Shown here in pieces: positions 19,600 to 29,743 of a stretch of DNA of 64,000 nt. Both the position numbers and the translations under genes were made by a program. This stretch comes from Psychrobacter sp. GP33 (lineage in GTDB: Bacteria; Pseudomonadota; Gammaproteobacteria; Pseudomonadales; Moraxellaceae), in the NCBI RefSeq assembly GCF_014119005.1, contig NZ_JACGYX010000005.1, positions 1-64,000 of the forward strand, in the 5' to 3' direction. Position 1 is the stretch's first letter. Each line of letters opens with the position of its first letter. The notes beneath the pieces were generated by a model. That model saw only the letters and a program-made list of their open reading frames with translations, had not been told where the DNA came from and ran no database searches.

Positions 19600-22125
19600 A
19601 TGACAGTACGCACGAATAAGATGGCAAATACTAGGAAAAAACTGACGATGCGTGATTGCATCTCAGCCACATTTGCGATCTCTGCTTCTACCTTTACATT
19701 ACCGGCTCTGGCCGCCAGTATGGTTGCCATTAGCAGCAATGCCTACGCAGACTCGCGCATTAATAACGTGTCCGTAATTCAAACCGCTCCCGCTGTTACC
19801 CAATTACGCTTAGGGTTTTCAGCCGCGCCTGTATTGCCCACTGCCTACCAGCTTGCCGACCCCAGCCGTTTGGTATTGGATTTTGATAAGGTACAAAACG
19901 GTCTGAGTACCCGCGCCACCGACTATAATGTCGGTATGGTAAAAGAAATTACGGCTCTCAATAGTGACAGCACCACGCGCCTTATCGTTGGGCTAAAACA
20001 AGAGGGCAGTTATACCACGGCTATCAGTGGCAATGATTTATTATTGACTTTATCGGAGCCAAACCGCCCGACGGCCAATAAGAGAATCGTTCGCTCTGCT
20101 ACTGTACCTCAAGTGACCCCGATAGCAACGCCAGTCGTAACTTCAGTTGTGACCCCGATCGTTACCCCAATTGTCACTAGCCAAAATAGCGTTACCGTAC
20201 CTAATGTGGTGGTTACGCCCGATATCTACGTCACGGATAAAGACAACTTAACGACGACAGCAATTGTCACTCCCATCATTGAGACTAATAGCGTTGCGGT
20301 CGCCCCTATCGTCACAGGTACGACGACAGTCAAAAAACCTACTCCAGCCGATACCATGGTGGTACGAGTCAACCCTTTACTAGATCCAAGGCTTGCCTCA
20401 TCACAAGTCAGTCGTCAATACAGCTATGATGGCTTGACGGCATTAAATTTTGCTGCAGGCGTTGATGGTGGTGGCAATGTCAGTATCGCATTGGCAAATG
20501 AAGCCATTCCTGTAGATGTTCAGCGCCAAGGCAATAAGCTCATTGTTCGTTTGACGGGCAGCACAGTGCCTAGAAACTTACTGCGCCGCCTAAATGTGAA
20601 TAGCGGCTTGGTGAACAGTATTGATACCAGCAATCAAGGTCAAAATGGCGTCATAACTATTAATCTGAATGCCGATTATGAGTATCAAGCGTTTCAATCA
20701 GGCAACCAGCTGAACATCGGTATCCGTAAACCTGAACTGCTCCGTGAGCCAACCCTAGAAGAAAAAGTTTATACCGGTGAAGCGCTCTCGATGGAATTCC
20801 AAGATGTTGAGATTCGTACAGTTCTGGATATCTTAGCGCAGTTTACGGACATGAATATCGTTGCTAGTGACTCCGTTGCTGGAAATATCACCTTGCGCCT
20901 GATTAATGTGCCTTGGGATCAAGCGTTAGATATTATTTTAAAAAGTAAAAATCTAGCTAAGCGCGAAAATGGTAACGTGATCTTGGTCGCACCGACTGCT
21001 GAGCTTTCTGCTCAAGAAGCGCAAGAGCTTGAAGCGCAGTTGGCAGTAGAGGCTTATGAGCCACTACGTACCGAATATATTCGCTTAAGTTATGCCAAAG
21101 CGGCGGATGTGCTAACGCTTATCTCGCAAGGCAGTGGCGGCTCAGGCAGTAATTCAAGTGGCACAACCAGCAATCGTGCTGATGATAATAATACACTGCT
21201 ATCCAATCGCGGTACGGTAACCGTCGATGATCGTACCAATACTTTAATTATTAAAGATGTGCCACGCAGTATTGAAAATATTCATAAGCTGATCAGTAAA
21301 ATTGATATTCCTGTCCGCCAAGTGATGATTGAGGCGCGTATTGTTAGTGCTTCTGATACCTTTAGTAAAGAGATTGGTGTACGTTGGGGGATTTTATCCA
21401 ATGGTGCGGCAAACAATCGCTCTTTATTAGTCGGCGGTAGCAATCAAACCATTAATGATTTGAAAAACTTTACCATTGAGTCCACTACTATTAATGGGCA
21501 AACGGTCACTTATCCGAAGTACGATATCAGCCGTCCGGATAACTTAAACGTCGATTTGGGCGTTGCCAATCCTGCCGGACGTATTGCCTTTGGTTTACTC
21601 AGTATGTCAGATGTGATGCTTGATCTTGAATTATCGGCACTCCAAGCGGACAATCGGGGTGAAGTCATCTCGACGCCAAAGATTTTAACCACTGATAAGC
21701 AAACGGCAAAGGTCTCATCGGGCACGCAAATTCCATATCAAGAAGCAGCGGCAAGTGGTGCAACCTCTACCAGCTTTAAAGAAGCGGCATTGAGTTTAGA
21801 GGCAACACCAAACATTACTCCAGACGGTAAAATCGGCTTGCAGCTGAATATTACCAACGGTACGCCAACCATTATTAATGGTCAGGTGGCAATCTCTGAA
21901 GATTCAATTTCAACCAACGTGATTGTTGAAGATGGTCAAACCATCGTACTGGGCGGTATCTTTAGAAACCGTACCAGTAATGGGGTAGAAAAAGTGCCGT
22001 TCTTAGGCGACTTACCTTATGTCGGACAAGCGTTCCGCCGTACTATGCGCAATAATGATAAACAAGAATTACTGATTTTTGTGACTCCAAAACTAATCAA
22101 TGATGGTATCAGTCGTTTAAATTAA
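19600..22125 (+). CDS. pilQ: Type IV pilus secretin PilQ
   Basis: PilQ is the outer-membrane ring through which the pilus passes. The 841-residue protein has a long signal peptide ending near SNAYA-DS (about 51), two AMIN domains that bind peptidoglycan (about 55-150 and 265-375), an STN/N0 domain (about 390-455), an N1 domain with a Gly/Ser/Asn-rich insert, and the secretin domain to the end (GEVISTPKILT, VLGGIF, LLIFVTPKL). A linker between the AMIN domains is a run of Val/Thr/Pro repeats. GAGGA upstream supports this ATG. Confidence 0.97.
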   Translation: MTVRTNKMANTRKKLTMRDCISATFAISASTFTLPALAASMVAISSNAYADSRINNVSVIQTAPAVTQLRLGFSAAPVLPTAYQLADPSRLVLDFDKVQNGLSTRATDYNVGMVKEITALNSDSTTRLIVGLKQEGSYTTAISGNDLLLTLSEPNRPTANKRIVRSATVPQVTPIATPVVTSVVTPIVTPIVTSQNSVTVPNVVVTPDIYVTDKDNLTTTAIVTPIIETNSVAVAPIVTGTTTVKKPTPADTMVVRVNPLLDPRLASSQVSRQYSYDGLTALNFAAGVDGGGNVSIALANEAIPVDVQRQGNKLIVRLTGSTVPRNLLRRLNVNSGLVNSIDTSNQGQNGVITINLNADYEYQAFQSGNQLNIGIRKPELLREPTLEEKVYTGEALSMEFQDVEIRTVLDILAQFTDMNIVASDSVAGNITLRLINVPWDQALDIILKSKNLAKRENGNVILVAPTAELSAQEAQELEAQLAVEAYEPLRTEYIRLSYAKAADVLTLISQGSGGSGSNSSGTTSNRADDNNTLLSNRGTVTVDDRTNTLIIKDVPRSIENIHKLISKIDIPVRQVMIEARIVSASDTFSKEIGVRWGILSNGAANNRSLLVGGSNQTINDLKNFTIESTTINGQTVTYPKYDISRPDNLNVDLGVANPAGRIAFGLLSMSDVMLDLELSALQADNRGEVISTPKILTTDKQTAKVSSGTQIPYQEAAASGATSTSFKEAALSLEATPNITPDGKIGLQLNITNGTPTIINGQVAISEDSISTNVIVEDGQTIVLGGIFRNRTSNGVEKVPFLGDLPYVGQAFRRTMRNNDKQELLIFVTPKLINDGISRLN

Positions 22126-22163
22126 TCATTTTTCATCCTCATTTTGTCTTATTATTACCCTAT

Positions 22164-22191
22164 AAAAAGCAAGCTGAATGGCTTGCTTTTT
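22164..22191 (+). terminator. Rho-independent terminator after pilQ
   Basis: AAAAAGCAAGC (22164-22174) pairs perfectly with GCTTGCTTTTT (22181-22191) around a 6-base loop, followed by more Ts. It ends the pilMNOPQ message before aroK. Confidence 0.92.
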
Positions 22192-22316
22192 TATTCCCCA
22201 AAATTTATGGGTGCTTAATAACGTTGGTAGTCTATTTTCCTGCGAATAAACGTTGTCATTACTAGCCAGAATATCGATGACGTTGTATGATAGTGGAATT
22301 TATTTGAGTGAGTGTT

Positions 22317-22937
22317 ATGTTGGAGGAATTGCCATCGGTGTTCTTGGTTGGACCAATGGGCGCAGGGAAGACGACGATTGGACGCCTGCTTGCTAAGCAG
22401 CTTGGGCGCGAGTTTGTTGACAGTGACTGGCATGTAGAGTCACAGACGGGCGCTGATATTCCTTGGATTTTTGCCAAAGAAGGGGAGATGGGCTTTCGTG
22501 AGCGTGAAACTCGGGCGATAGATGAGCTGACTCAGGAAAACAATATTGTGCTGGCAACTGGCGGCGGTGCAGTGATGAGCGCTGAAAACCGTAAGTTTTT
22601 ACATGAGCGCGGCATTGTTATTTATCTCAATGCGCCTGTTGATGTACAGATGGCACGTACATCTAAAGACAAGTCGCGTCCGTTATTACAGCAGCCCAAT
22701 CCCAGGAAAATCCTACACGACCTATATCGGGTTCGTGACCCTCTTTATCGACAAGTGGCGCATATTATTATGCCCACCGGTCATACGTATCCGCGCCATA
22801 TGGTGTATCAATTGCTGCAGCAGCTGACTGCTTTTGTACGAGCAGCAAAACCGATTGCGCCAGACGAATTACCAAATGCATTCATAAATGCGTCACTAGA
22901 CGAACCAGATAATACCGAATTCACGGAAGAAAAATAA
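22317..22937 (+). CDS. aroK: Shikimate kinase
   Basis: The enzyme phosphorylates shikimate with ATP in aromatic amino acid synthesis. The Walker A loop [12 protein letters not shown] is near the N terminus, followed by the shikimate-binding DSDWHVE, the motif LATGGGAV and the lid region around [10 protein letters not shown]. The start is uncertain: an in-frame GTG lies nine bases upstream at 22308; the ATG was chosen because a weak GAGTGA precedes it. A C-terminal tail of about 30 polar residues is extra. aroB follows after 41 bases. Confidence 0.95.
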   Translation: MLEELPSVFLVGPMGAGKTTIGRLLAKQLGREFVDSDWHVESQTGADIPWIFAKEGEMGFRERETRAIDELTQENNIVLATGGGAVMSAENRKFLHERGIVIYLNAPVDVQMARTSKDKSRPLLQQPNPRKILHDLYRVRDPLYRQVAHIIMPTGHTYPRHMVYQLLQQLTAFVRAAKPIAPDELPNAFINASLDEPDNTEFTEEK

Positions 22938-22978
22938 CATTTACGCTTATACGCTTACTGCCTATTAAGGAGCTTTTA

Positions 22979-24085
22979 ATGGCAACGTCGTCCTCTTTTA
23001 ATGGTTTAACCGTACAGACGCAAAGCCATGATTATCCCATTGTCATTCGCCAATCTGGTCACTTAACGGGTGACAGTATGGCGTCACAAGTTGTGCCTTA
23101 TATCCATGGACAGCAAGTGTTGATTGTGACCAATGAGACAATTGCGCCTTTATATTTGCAGCCGCTACAAGCTGAGCTTGCCGAGCAGTTTAAGGTTGCA
23201 GTTTGTGTATTGGCTGATGGTGAGCAGTATAAAAATCAAGCCAGTATCAATCAGATTTATGACGCGCTAATGGCTGAGCATTTTAACCGTGATGTGACTT
23301 TGATTGCACTTGGTGGCGGTGTGGTGGGTGATATGACCGGTTTTGCAGCGGCAAGCTTTATGCGCGGCGTAAATTTTATCCAAATTCCGACCACGCTATT
23401 GTCGCAAGTCGACTCCAGTGTTGGTGGCAAAACGGGCATCAATCATCCGCAAGGTAAAAATATGATTGGCGCTTTTTGGCAACCGCAAATGGTCTTAGCA
23501 GATATGACCACATTACAGACCTTGCCGGCGCGTGAATTATCAGCAGGAATCGCCGAAGTTATCAAATACGCATTGATTATGGATGTGGATTTTTTAGCGT
23601 GGCTTGAGCAAAATATGGCAGCGATGCTGGCGCTAGATTTGGCAGTACTTGGCGAGGCGGTAAAACGCTGTTGTCAGTACAAAGCTGATATTGTTGCTCA
23701 AGATGAACGTGAATCTGGTATTCGCGCCATATTAAACTTCGGGCATACCTTTGGGCACGTCATTGAAACCCATGAAGGCTATGGTAATTGGCTACATGGC
23801 GAAGCGGTCGCAGCAGGTATGGTACAAGCAGCTGAGCTATCAGAAAAGCTTGGCTGGTTAAGTGCTGAAGATGTTGCTCGTGTTAAGCGCATTTTAACGT
23901 TAGCAAAACTGCCTATTATTGCGCCTCCCATTGCCGTTGAGACCGCATTACGCTTAATGGGACATGATAAAAAAGTGAAACAAGGACAAATCCGTCTGAT
24001 TTTGTTAAAATCACTGGGTAACGCAGTATTAACGGCAGATTTTGATGCGCAGCTGTTGACTGAAGTCTTGGTACAGCCGGCTTGA
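22979..24085 (+). CDS. aroB: 3-dehydroquinate synthase
   Basis: AroB is an NAD- and metal-dependent cyclase that makes 3-dehydroquinate from DAHP. The 368-residue protein has the NAD-binding [14 protein letters not shown], the motif [13 protein letters not shown], and the metal ligands in [11 protein letters not shown] and [10 protein letters not shown] strong AAGGAG precedes the ATG. aroK and aroB form a unit as in most gammaproteobacteria. Confidence 0.98.
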   Translation: MATSSSFNGLTVQTQSHDYPIVIRQSGHLTGDSMASQVVPYIHGQQVLIVTNETIAPLYLQPLQAELAEQFKVAVCVLADGEQYKNQASINQIYDALMAEHFNRDVTLIALGGGVVGDMTGFAAASFMRGVNFIQIPTTLLSQVDSSVGGKTGINHPQGKNMIGAFWQPQMVLADMTTLQTLPARELSAGIAEVIKYALIMDVDFLAWLEQNMAAMLALDLAVLGEAVKRCCQYKADIVAQDERESGIRAILNFGHTFGHVIETHEGYGNWLHGEAVAAGMVQAAELSEKLGWLSAEDVARVKRILTLAKLPIIAPPIAVETALRLMGHDKKVKQGQIRLILLKSLGNAVLTADFDAQLLTEVLVQPA

Positions 24086-24202
24086 TTAATGATGTTATTG
24101 TTGATAGCTCATTATTCATAACTTGTCATAAATTATTGCTGTTTTATTAGTTTTTACCGTTTTTATTAGTACGTTTAACCCTATTTTATCAAGGATACCC
24201 CC

Positions 24203-25222
24203 ATGGCAGCACCGAGCACGACGCCTCGTCCCGCGAGCAAGTCATACCGCCGCCAAGCCCTTATTTGGTTGCTCATGACCTTGCTGCTCGGTGTCGCCAC
24301 TGCGCTGGTTTGGATGTTTAGCCAGACGCCAGCTGTTGGTGCTCGCATAGAAAATGCTCCGATTGCCGCACCTGAGCCTTTGATTACAGAGCTCAAGCAG
24401 CCGTTGACCGTTGAAGCATTACATGAGCTAGACACTGACGTGCAGCCGATTAATTTTGAAGAAACGGTACGTGATTTGCGCAACTATCCGGATGAATTTA
24501 AAGACAAGCGTTATCTGCTGGCCAATAAAGGCAAGTGGACGGTGCAAGTGATGAATGTCGGTGAAAATGACGTTATTGTTAGCTACCTGGAAGGTCGCGA
24601 AGACCGAGAAAAGTTCTCCTATTTCCGCTACCGTGATGAAGACAAGCAACTGCGCTATATGCTGATTTATGGATTAATGGGCAGTCCGCAAGAAGCGGTT
24701 GGGGCGGCAAAGTTAATTGATTTTGGGCTGCCTGCTGATGTGCGTGTGCTGCCAGAAGAGATTAATCGTTATGTTGGCATTATCGATAACTACGAGCGTC
24801 CTTTGCCCATTAAAGACTTGAGTACTAAGCGTACCCGAGCGGTAAAACTAAGACCGACCCAGCGTGAAGTGCCTGTACGTCCAAAACCACAAGCGCCTAA
24901 AAGAGAGAGAAATACAGAGGGGTCTGAGAATGGTAATCGTGATCAAAGCGCTAATAATAGTAGTAGGGTCGATAGCATTCGCCAATCTCCAAATACCTCA
25001 GAAACTTTTAATGTGAATGAAGAGCGTACGGTCATCCCTGATACTGATAATTCATCAAATACTAAAAAAGATGAACAATCCAGGAAATCTGAGCAAGACA
25101 ATAAAAAGCCACCAGTAGTGGCAACGCCTCCTCAGCCTTCAGCATCGAATAATAAAAATGTGAACAACGAAAAAGGTAGCAAAGATAGTATGAAAGAGTT
25201 GATTCAGGAAAAAACCAATTAG
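24203..25222 (+). CDS. Membrane-anchored SPOR-like (DamX-type) protein
   Basis: The 339-residue protein has a short basic N terminus, one membrane segment at 18-38 and, at about 111-193, a region that reads like a SPOR domain: KWTVQVMNV, then YMLIYGLMGSPQEAVGAAKLI. SPOR domains bind denuded septal peptidoglycan. In E. coli aroK-aroB is followed by damX, a SPOR protein, so the position supports the call. The C-terminal 130 residues are basic then Asn/Ser/Lys-rich and probably disordered, the reverse of DamX where SPOR is C-terminal. AAGGA precedes the ATG. Confidence 0.65.
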   Translation: MAAPSTTPRPASKSYRRQALIWLLMTLLLGVATALVWMFSQTPAVGARIENAPIAAPEPLITELKQPLTVEALHELDTDVQPINFEETVRDLRNYPDEFKDKRYLLANKGKWTVQVMNVGENDVIVSYLEGREDREKFSYFRYRDEDKQLRYMLIYGLMGSPQEAVGAAKLIDFGLPADVRVLPEEINRYVGIIDNYERPLPIKDLSTKRTRAVKLRPTQREVPVRPKPQAPKRERNTEGSENGNRDQSANNSSRVDSIRQSPNTSETFNVNEERTVIPDTDNSSNTKKDEQSRKSEQDNKKPPVVATPPQPSASNNKNVNNEKGSKDSMKELIQEKTN

Positions 25223-25277
25223 AGACTGCTATTAGCTATAAATGCTGTTACTAAAGTTGTATATCTTTACTGCTTGT

Positions 25278-25315
25278 AAAAACCCCGCTCAATATGTGCA
25301 TCGAGCGGGGTTTTT
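25278..25315 (+). terminator. Rho-independent terminator after the SPOR-like gene
   Basis: AAAAACCCCGCTC (25278-25290) pairs with GAGCGGGGTTTTT (25303-25315) over 13 bp, with a 12-base loop and a T-run. Confidence 0.93.
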
Positions 25316-25441
25316 TATGGTTTATTACAGCTGATTATTACGTTTACATCATTGCACGATGCTTTAGAATAATTATATTGTATGCTGCTATTAAGCAGTA
25401 TGATGCAACTTATACCTTAACCGATTAATAAGAGTATCTGG

Positions 25442-26716
25442 GTGAAACGACCGTTTTGGCAATATGGGCAACGTGGGCGACATAGTAGAGGTTGGCAACG
25501 ATTCACTGCCCCAATTATTGAGCCGTATGCGCGCTATCAGCATGCGGATATTTTGCATGCCATACGTTTGGGAGTCGCGGTATTAACAGCGTTACTGCTG
25601 AATCGACTCACGCATCTGCCGCATGGAGAATGGACGACCATTACCGTTTTTGTAATATTAGGATTATTGCAGTATCAAGGTGCGATTTACACTAAAGCGA
25701 AAGAGCGGGTATTGGGTACGGTGTTTGGCGTGGTTGTTGGCTTGGGATTCTTATGGTTAAGTCAGGATATTGACACCTGGTTATGGTTGTACTATTTATT
25801 GATTGGTATTATTAGCGGTATTATTGGTTATGTAGCGGTCAAACAGCTGGGCTATATCGGTTTGCTGACAGGTATTACCATGCTGATGATAGTGTCTAGC
25901 CCGAACCACAATAATATTACTCAAGATGGGCTATATCGCGCCTTTAATATTTTGCTTGGTGCAGGCGTTGCTGTCGCAGCGACGTTAATTTTACCGCTCA
26001 AATCAACCTTAATGTGGCGATTTTTAATGGCAAGCAATCTTGATGCCTGTGCCACTTTATATGCTAGCGTTGGTCATCATATTGATGTTGATACTTTAGT
26101 TATCAAGCCTAAGACTCATTATGAAAATGATGGTAAATTGCAGATTGTTTATACTGCACATAGTCATGCTATTGCAGATACTCCTGTCGACAAGACACTA
26201 TTAAAATCGCTAGAAGAGATTAATAAGCGCTTGCTCGCTGTGCGTCCGCATATTGCAGCGACAGCAAGCGAGACAGGTCTTGATAAAGACACTATCGAGA
26301 CCATTCAGCGCGTCCATCGTAATATTATTGGCACGATTGATTTATTATTAACCGCTGCACCGCGCTTGGCAAATATTGAAATTGATGATGATAATCATAT
26401 TTTATTGCTTCATTATCAACATGAATTGACTCAAGCGATGCAGCATATGGCAGCAGTATTACGCAGCCCAAATGATGAGTTGTTTCGCCCGATTACGCGT
26501 ATTGCCGTATCAGATTATCCCAGTGTGCACCATTTACCATTTGAGTGGCAGGGCTATTTTTGGTTAACCAAGACGTTGCAAACTCAATTGCAGCAGCTGA
26601 GTGATTTATTGCAATTGTATAAACCACAGTGGTTTGCTGCATCCGGTGTACGTTATCAGCGCCGAGAACAGCACCGCATTGAAAAGCATGGCGGCGAGAC
26701 CGATTTACATTTATAG
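25442..26716 (+). CDS. FUSC-family inner-membrane protein
   Basis: The 424-residue protein has about five or six hydrophobic segments between residues 40 and 190 and then a soluble helical half. The pattern with HGEWTTITVFVIL and KAKERVLGTVFGVVVGL is that of the FUSC/YccS/AaeB group, whose members are proposed aromatic-acid or related efflux proteins. Substrate is unknown. The start is a GTG at 25442. The gene stands alone between two terminators. Confidence 0.75.
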   Translation: MKRPFWQYGQRGRHSRGWQRFTAPIIEPYARYQHADILHAIRLGVAVLTALLLNRLTHLPHGEWTTITVFVILGLLQYQGAIYTKAKERVLGTVFGVVVGLGFLWLSQDIDTWLWLYYLLIGIISGIIGYVAVKQLGYIGLLTGITMLMIVSSPNHNNITQDGLYRAFNILLGAGVAVAATLILPLKSTLMWRFLMASNLDACATLYASVGHHIDVDTLVIKPKTHYENDGKLQIVYTAHSHAIADTPVDKTLLKSLEEINKRLLAVRPHIAATASETGLDKDTIETIQRVHRNIIGTIDLLLTAAPRLANIEIDDDNHILLLHYQHELTQAMQHMAAVLRSPNDELFRPITRIAVSDYPSVHHLPFEWQGYFWLTKTLQTQLQQLSDLLQLYKPQWFAASGVRYQRREQHRIEKHGGETDLHL

Positions 26717-26767
26717 ACCATAAAAAATTTAAGTTACAAAATTCTAGACAATAAAAATTTAGGTAAT

Positions 26768-26801
26768 AAAAAACGCTGACCATTTAAGATCAGCGTTTTT
26801 T
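26768..26801. terminator. Bidirectional terminator between the FUSC gene and potD
   Basis: AAAAAACGCTGA (26768-26779) and TCAGCGTTTTTT (26790-26801) are perfect inverted repeats with a 10-base loop. T-runs exist on both strands, serving two convergent genes. Confidence 0.92.
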
Positions 26802-26833
26802 AAAATGTATCGTTTATATAGAGTGTTTTTACC

Positions 26834-27967
26834 TTAACGCCCTGTTTTTAGTTTATCCCAATATTGCTGATAAACTTGTAGCGCGTCATCACCAACATCT
26901 TCTTGAAATTCAGCTTTTGCCAGTATATCTTTGCTCGGATAAATAGTGGGATTGTTGCGAACCTCTTCGGTCATCAGTTTACGGGCTGCTAAGTTAGGCG
27001 AGGCGTAGCCAATCTCTTCACTCACGATTTTAGAATTTTCTGGACGCAGTAAGTAGTCAATAAATTTATGCGCGGCATCAACGTGTTTGGCATTTTTTGG
27101 AATGACAAAGTTATCCATCCACAGTATCGCGCCCTCGGTTGGGTATTTATAGACCAAGCTGGTTAAGCCTTCGTTATTGGCGATAATAGCTTCCCCATTC
27201 CAAGTCATGCCAATATTGGTTTCGCCTTCCATATACGGCATGCGCGAGGCATCAGAATTAAAGGTTTTGACATTGGGCATTAAAGTTGTGAGTTTCTCAT
27301 AAGCCGCTTTAATTTCGTCAGGATTGCTGCTATTACCTGAATAGCCAAGGGTCAATAGTGACATGCCAAACACTTCACGCATATCATTCATCAACATGAC
27401 TTGCCCTTTATATTCAGGACGCCACAAATCATTCCAGCTGTTGACCGTTGCAGGGTCAATCGCTTCACCATTAATAGCAAGTCCGGTGCTGCCCCACATA
27501 TAGGGAATGGAATATTTATTCTCAGGGTCGACTTTGGTATTGGTAAATGAGGTATCGAGGTTACTAAAATTGCTTAATTTGGATTTATCTAATTCTTGCA
27601 GTAATCCTTCTTTTGCCATTTTTTCGACATAATAGGTTGATGGAATTGCTAAATCATATTGGCTTGAATCATCAAGCAGTTTTAGCTTAGCGTACATCGC
27701 TTCATTGGAGTCAAAAGTGGTGTAATTGACCCGAATGCCTGTCTCTTTGGTAAAGCCATCTAGAATCTCTTGAGGCATATATTCTGACCAGTTATACAGA
27801 TTTAACGTTTCCGTACTGGCAGCTGCGCCCACGTCAGACGCATTTTCGGATTTGCTACAGCTGGTGAGTGACAATCCAATTATACCAATAGCAGCGTACA
27901 ACAAGGCTTTGGTCAGTATTGGTTTAGAGGCGCGAGTACACCGGATGGCTGGGGTTAAATAGGACAA
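26834..27967 (-). CDS. potD: Spermidine/putrescine-binding lipoprotein, PotD type
   Basis: This is a periplasmic solute-binding protein for polyamines. The mature part follows E. coli PotD closely: LYNWSEYMPQEILDGF, DLAIPSTYYVEKM and YSIPYMWGSTGLAINGEAID. A signal peptide ends in the lipobox LTSC, so it is likely a lipoprotein. A longer frame opens with TTG at 27982, but that codon abuts the AGGAG sequence, so the TTG at 27965-27967, seven bases after AGGAG, is the likelier start. No potABC permease or ATPase genes lie nearby. Confidence 0.9.
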   Translation of the reverse strand: MSYLTPAIRCTRASKPILTKALLYAAIGIIGLSLTSCSKSENASDVGAAASTETLNLYNWSEYMPQEILDGFTKETGIRVNYTTFDSNEAMYAKLKLLDDSSQYDLAIPSTYYVEKMAKEGLLQELDKSKLSNFSNLDTSFTNTKVDPENKYSIPYMWGSTGLAINGEAIDPATVNSWNDLWRPEYKGQVMLMNDMREVFGMSLLTLGYSGNSSNPDEIKAAYEKLTTLMPNVKTFNSDASRMPYMEGETNIGMTWNGEAIIANNEGLTSLVYKYPTEGAILWMDNFVIPKNAKHVDAAHKFIDYLLRPENSKIVSEEIGYASPNLAARKLMTEEVRNNPTIYPSKDILAKAEFQEDVGDDALQVYQQYWDKLKTGR

Positions 27968-28230
27968 AATGTCTCTCCTCAATTAGGCAAAAGATAAAAA
28001 TGCAGACATAACAGCGTTATAGCATTATTCATTATACGGTGATGGTCATGGTAAGTCGAAATGTAAAGAGTTTGGCATGCATTGGGAGCGGATAACACAA
28101 GGCAAAAGCAATATTTGGAAGAAGTAAGACTGCCTTATAACCATGCTATGATTGGCGCTGATTTGTTTGCTAGGCTTTAAAAGTGCGCTGTTAAGTCGCG
28201 TTATATTATTAATAATAAGGATAAAATACG

Positions 28231-29028
28231 ATGAATAAAACAGAATTGGCTATTCCTGCCTTACTAACAACCAAAGTAGCGATTGTGACCGGTGCCAGTC
28301 GCGGTTTGGGTGCTCAAATTGCCACGCAAATGGCAGCCGCAGGCGCGAGCGTTTGTGTTAATTATCTTAACAGTAAAGACGCGGCTGACAAAGTTGTTGC
28401 TAATATCAAAGCGGCTGGCGGGCAAGCGTTTGCTTATCAAGGTGATGTGACGAGATTTGAGCAAATGCAAGCTATGGCAGCGGAAGTGATTAAACGTTTT
28501 GGAGGTATTGATATCTTGGTCAATAATGCCTTACCTAATTATCAGTTTAATCCGAGTGCCGATTACACCAGTATTGAGACCGTAAAATGGGCGCATTTTT
28601 CTCAGCAAATAGACGGTATTGTGCAAGGTGCGGTCAATACCGTGCAAGCCGTATTGCCGCAAATGAAAGCGCAGAAAATGGGCAAGATTATTAATATCTC
28701 AACCAACCTCGTTTATAATCCAGTGGTCACTTATTATGACTATACTACCGCAAAATCAGCGCTCATTGGTCTGACGCGCAACTTAGCGGCTGAGCTTGGA
28801 CAATACGGTATTCGTGTTAACTTGCTGGCAGGCGGACTTTTAAAAACGACTGACGCTAGCAGTCTAACGACTGAAGAAGTATTTGACTATATCGCCACTA
28901 CCACACCATTACGCCAAGCCACATCGGTAGCCGACTTTGCCAATTCGGTACTGCTTATGGCGTCTGACCTAAGTGCGGCGATTACGGGACAATCTATTGC
29001 GGTTGATGGCGGTTTGACCATGCCATAG
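28231..29028 (+). CDS. Short-chain dehydrogenase/reductase (FabG-like)
   Basis: The 265-residue protein has the classical SDR pattern: cofactor loop TGASRGLG near residue 20, the NNA motif, active-site serine region INISTNLV, YTTAK as the YxxxK pair, and a C-terminal SIAVDGGLTMP. The family reduces carbonyls with NAD(P)H. It resembles 3-oxoacyl-ACP reductases, but no fatty-acid genes adjoin it, so the substrate is open. AAGGA precedes the ATG. Confidence 0.85.
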   Translation: MNKTELAIPALLTTKVAIVTGASRGLGAQIATQMAAAGASVCVNYLNSKDAADKVVANIKAAGGQAFAYQGDVTRFEQMQAMAAEVIKRFGGIDILVNNALPNYQFNPSADYTSIETVKWAHFSQQIDGIVQGAVNTVQAVLPQMKAQKMGKIINISTNLVYNPVVTYYDYTTAKSALIGLTRNLAAELGQYGIRVNLLAGGLLKTTDASSLTTEEVFDYIATTTPLRQATSVADFANSVLLMASDLSAAITGQSIAVDGGLTMP

Positions 29029-29210
29029 ATGCCATAACTGTATTCTAGTCCGGCGTTAACTTAAAGTTAGTGCTGACACTGATGATTCCACGAATAACGA
29101 CACAATAATGACATAAACACACCGTTACGTACGTCGAAGGATGATGTAATGGTTTTTTTATTTATAACTGTAAATGCCGTTACCAGAGTAAGGCGTATAA
29201 GAGAGATGAG

Positions 29211-29474
29211 ATGGACAACCGAAAAATTGCTGGCATTATCACTGCTGTTATTGCGATAGCGGGCTTAATCACGATGCTTAATATGGGTATGGATACGCCA
29301 ATATTAAGCTGGCCGTTAGAAGCCTATTTGGGCGTCGCGTTTACCATTGGCTGGTTGACCAGTGTACCGACAGCGCTTGCTTATGTGCTTGGTGCACTAG
29401 TATTTATGCTCATTGCTTTCGTCTTTTATAAGCTTGGCAGTTGGGTCTATGGATTGGCTACAAGACGACAGTGA
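29211..29474 (+). CDS. Small membrane protein of unknown function
   Basis: The 87-residue protein has hydrophobic segments at about 7-26, 38-52 and 55-80 and a basic C terminus (ATRRQ). An AGAGAG ribosome binding site precedes the ATG. No motif is recognised. It lies between the dehydrogenase and the AbgT transporter on the same strand but with sizeable spacers, so joint transcription is uncertain. Confidence 0.6.
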   Translation: MDNRKIAGIITAVIAIAGLITMLNMGMDTPILSWPLEAYLGVAFTIGWLTSVPTALAYVLGALVFMLIAFVFYKLGSWVYGLATRRQ

Positions 29475-29743
29475 TAGGATATATTAAGGCGTAAACATGG
29501 TCACTGTTTTCCTTTACATTGTTACTAGGCTTATTATTTTATAAGCCTATTTTTTTATCTATATTTTGGCTTTTCAATCATTCATTACTAATAGTTTCCA
29601 CAACCCATCAAGAATGTTTGTTTTTATTGCTCAAGTATGTTTAAATCCAAGAACTTTTGCCTGCCCATATTCGGGTTTGTTACCAAAAGTTCATCGTGAT
29701 TAGAAAATAAATATACTGTGAAAATTAAAGGGAATGTTGAGTT

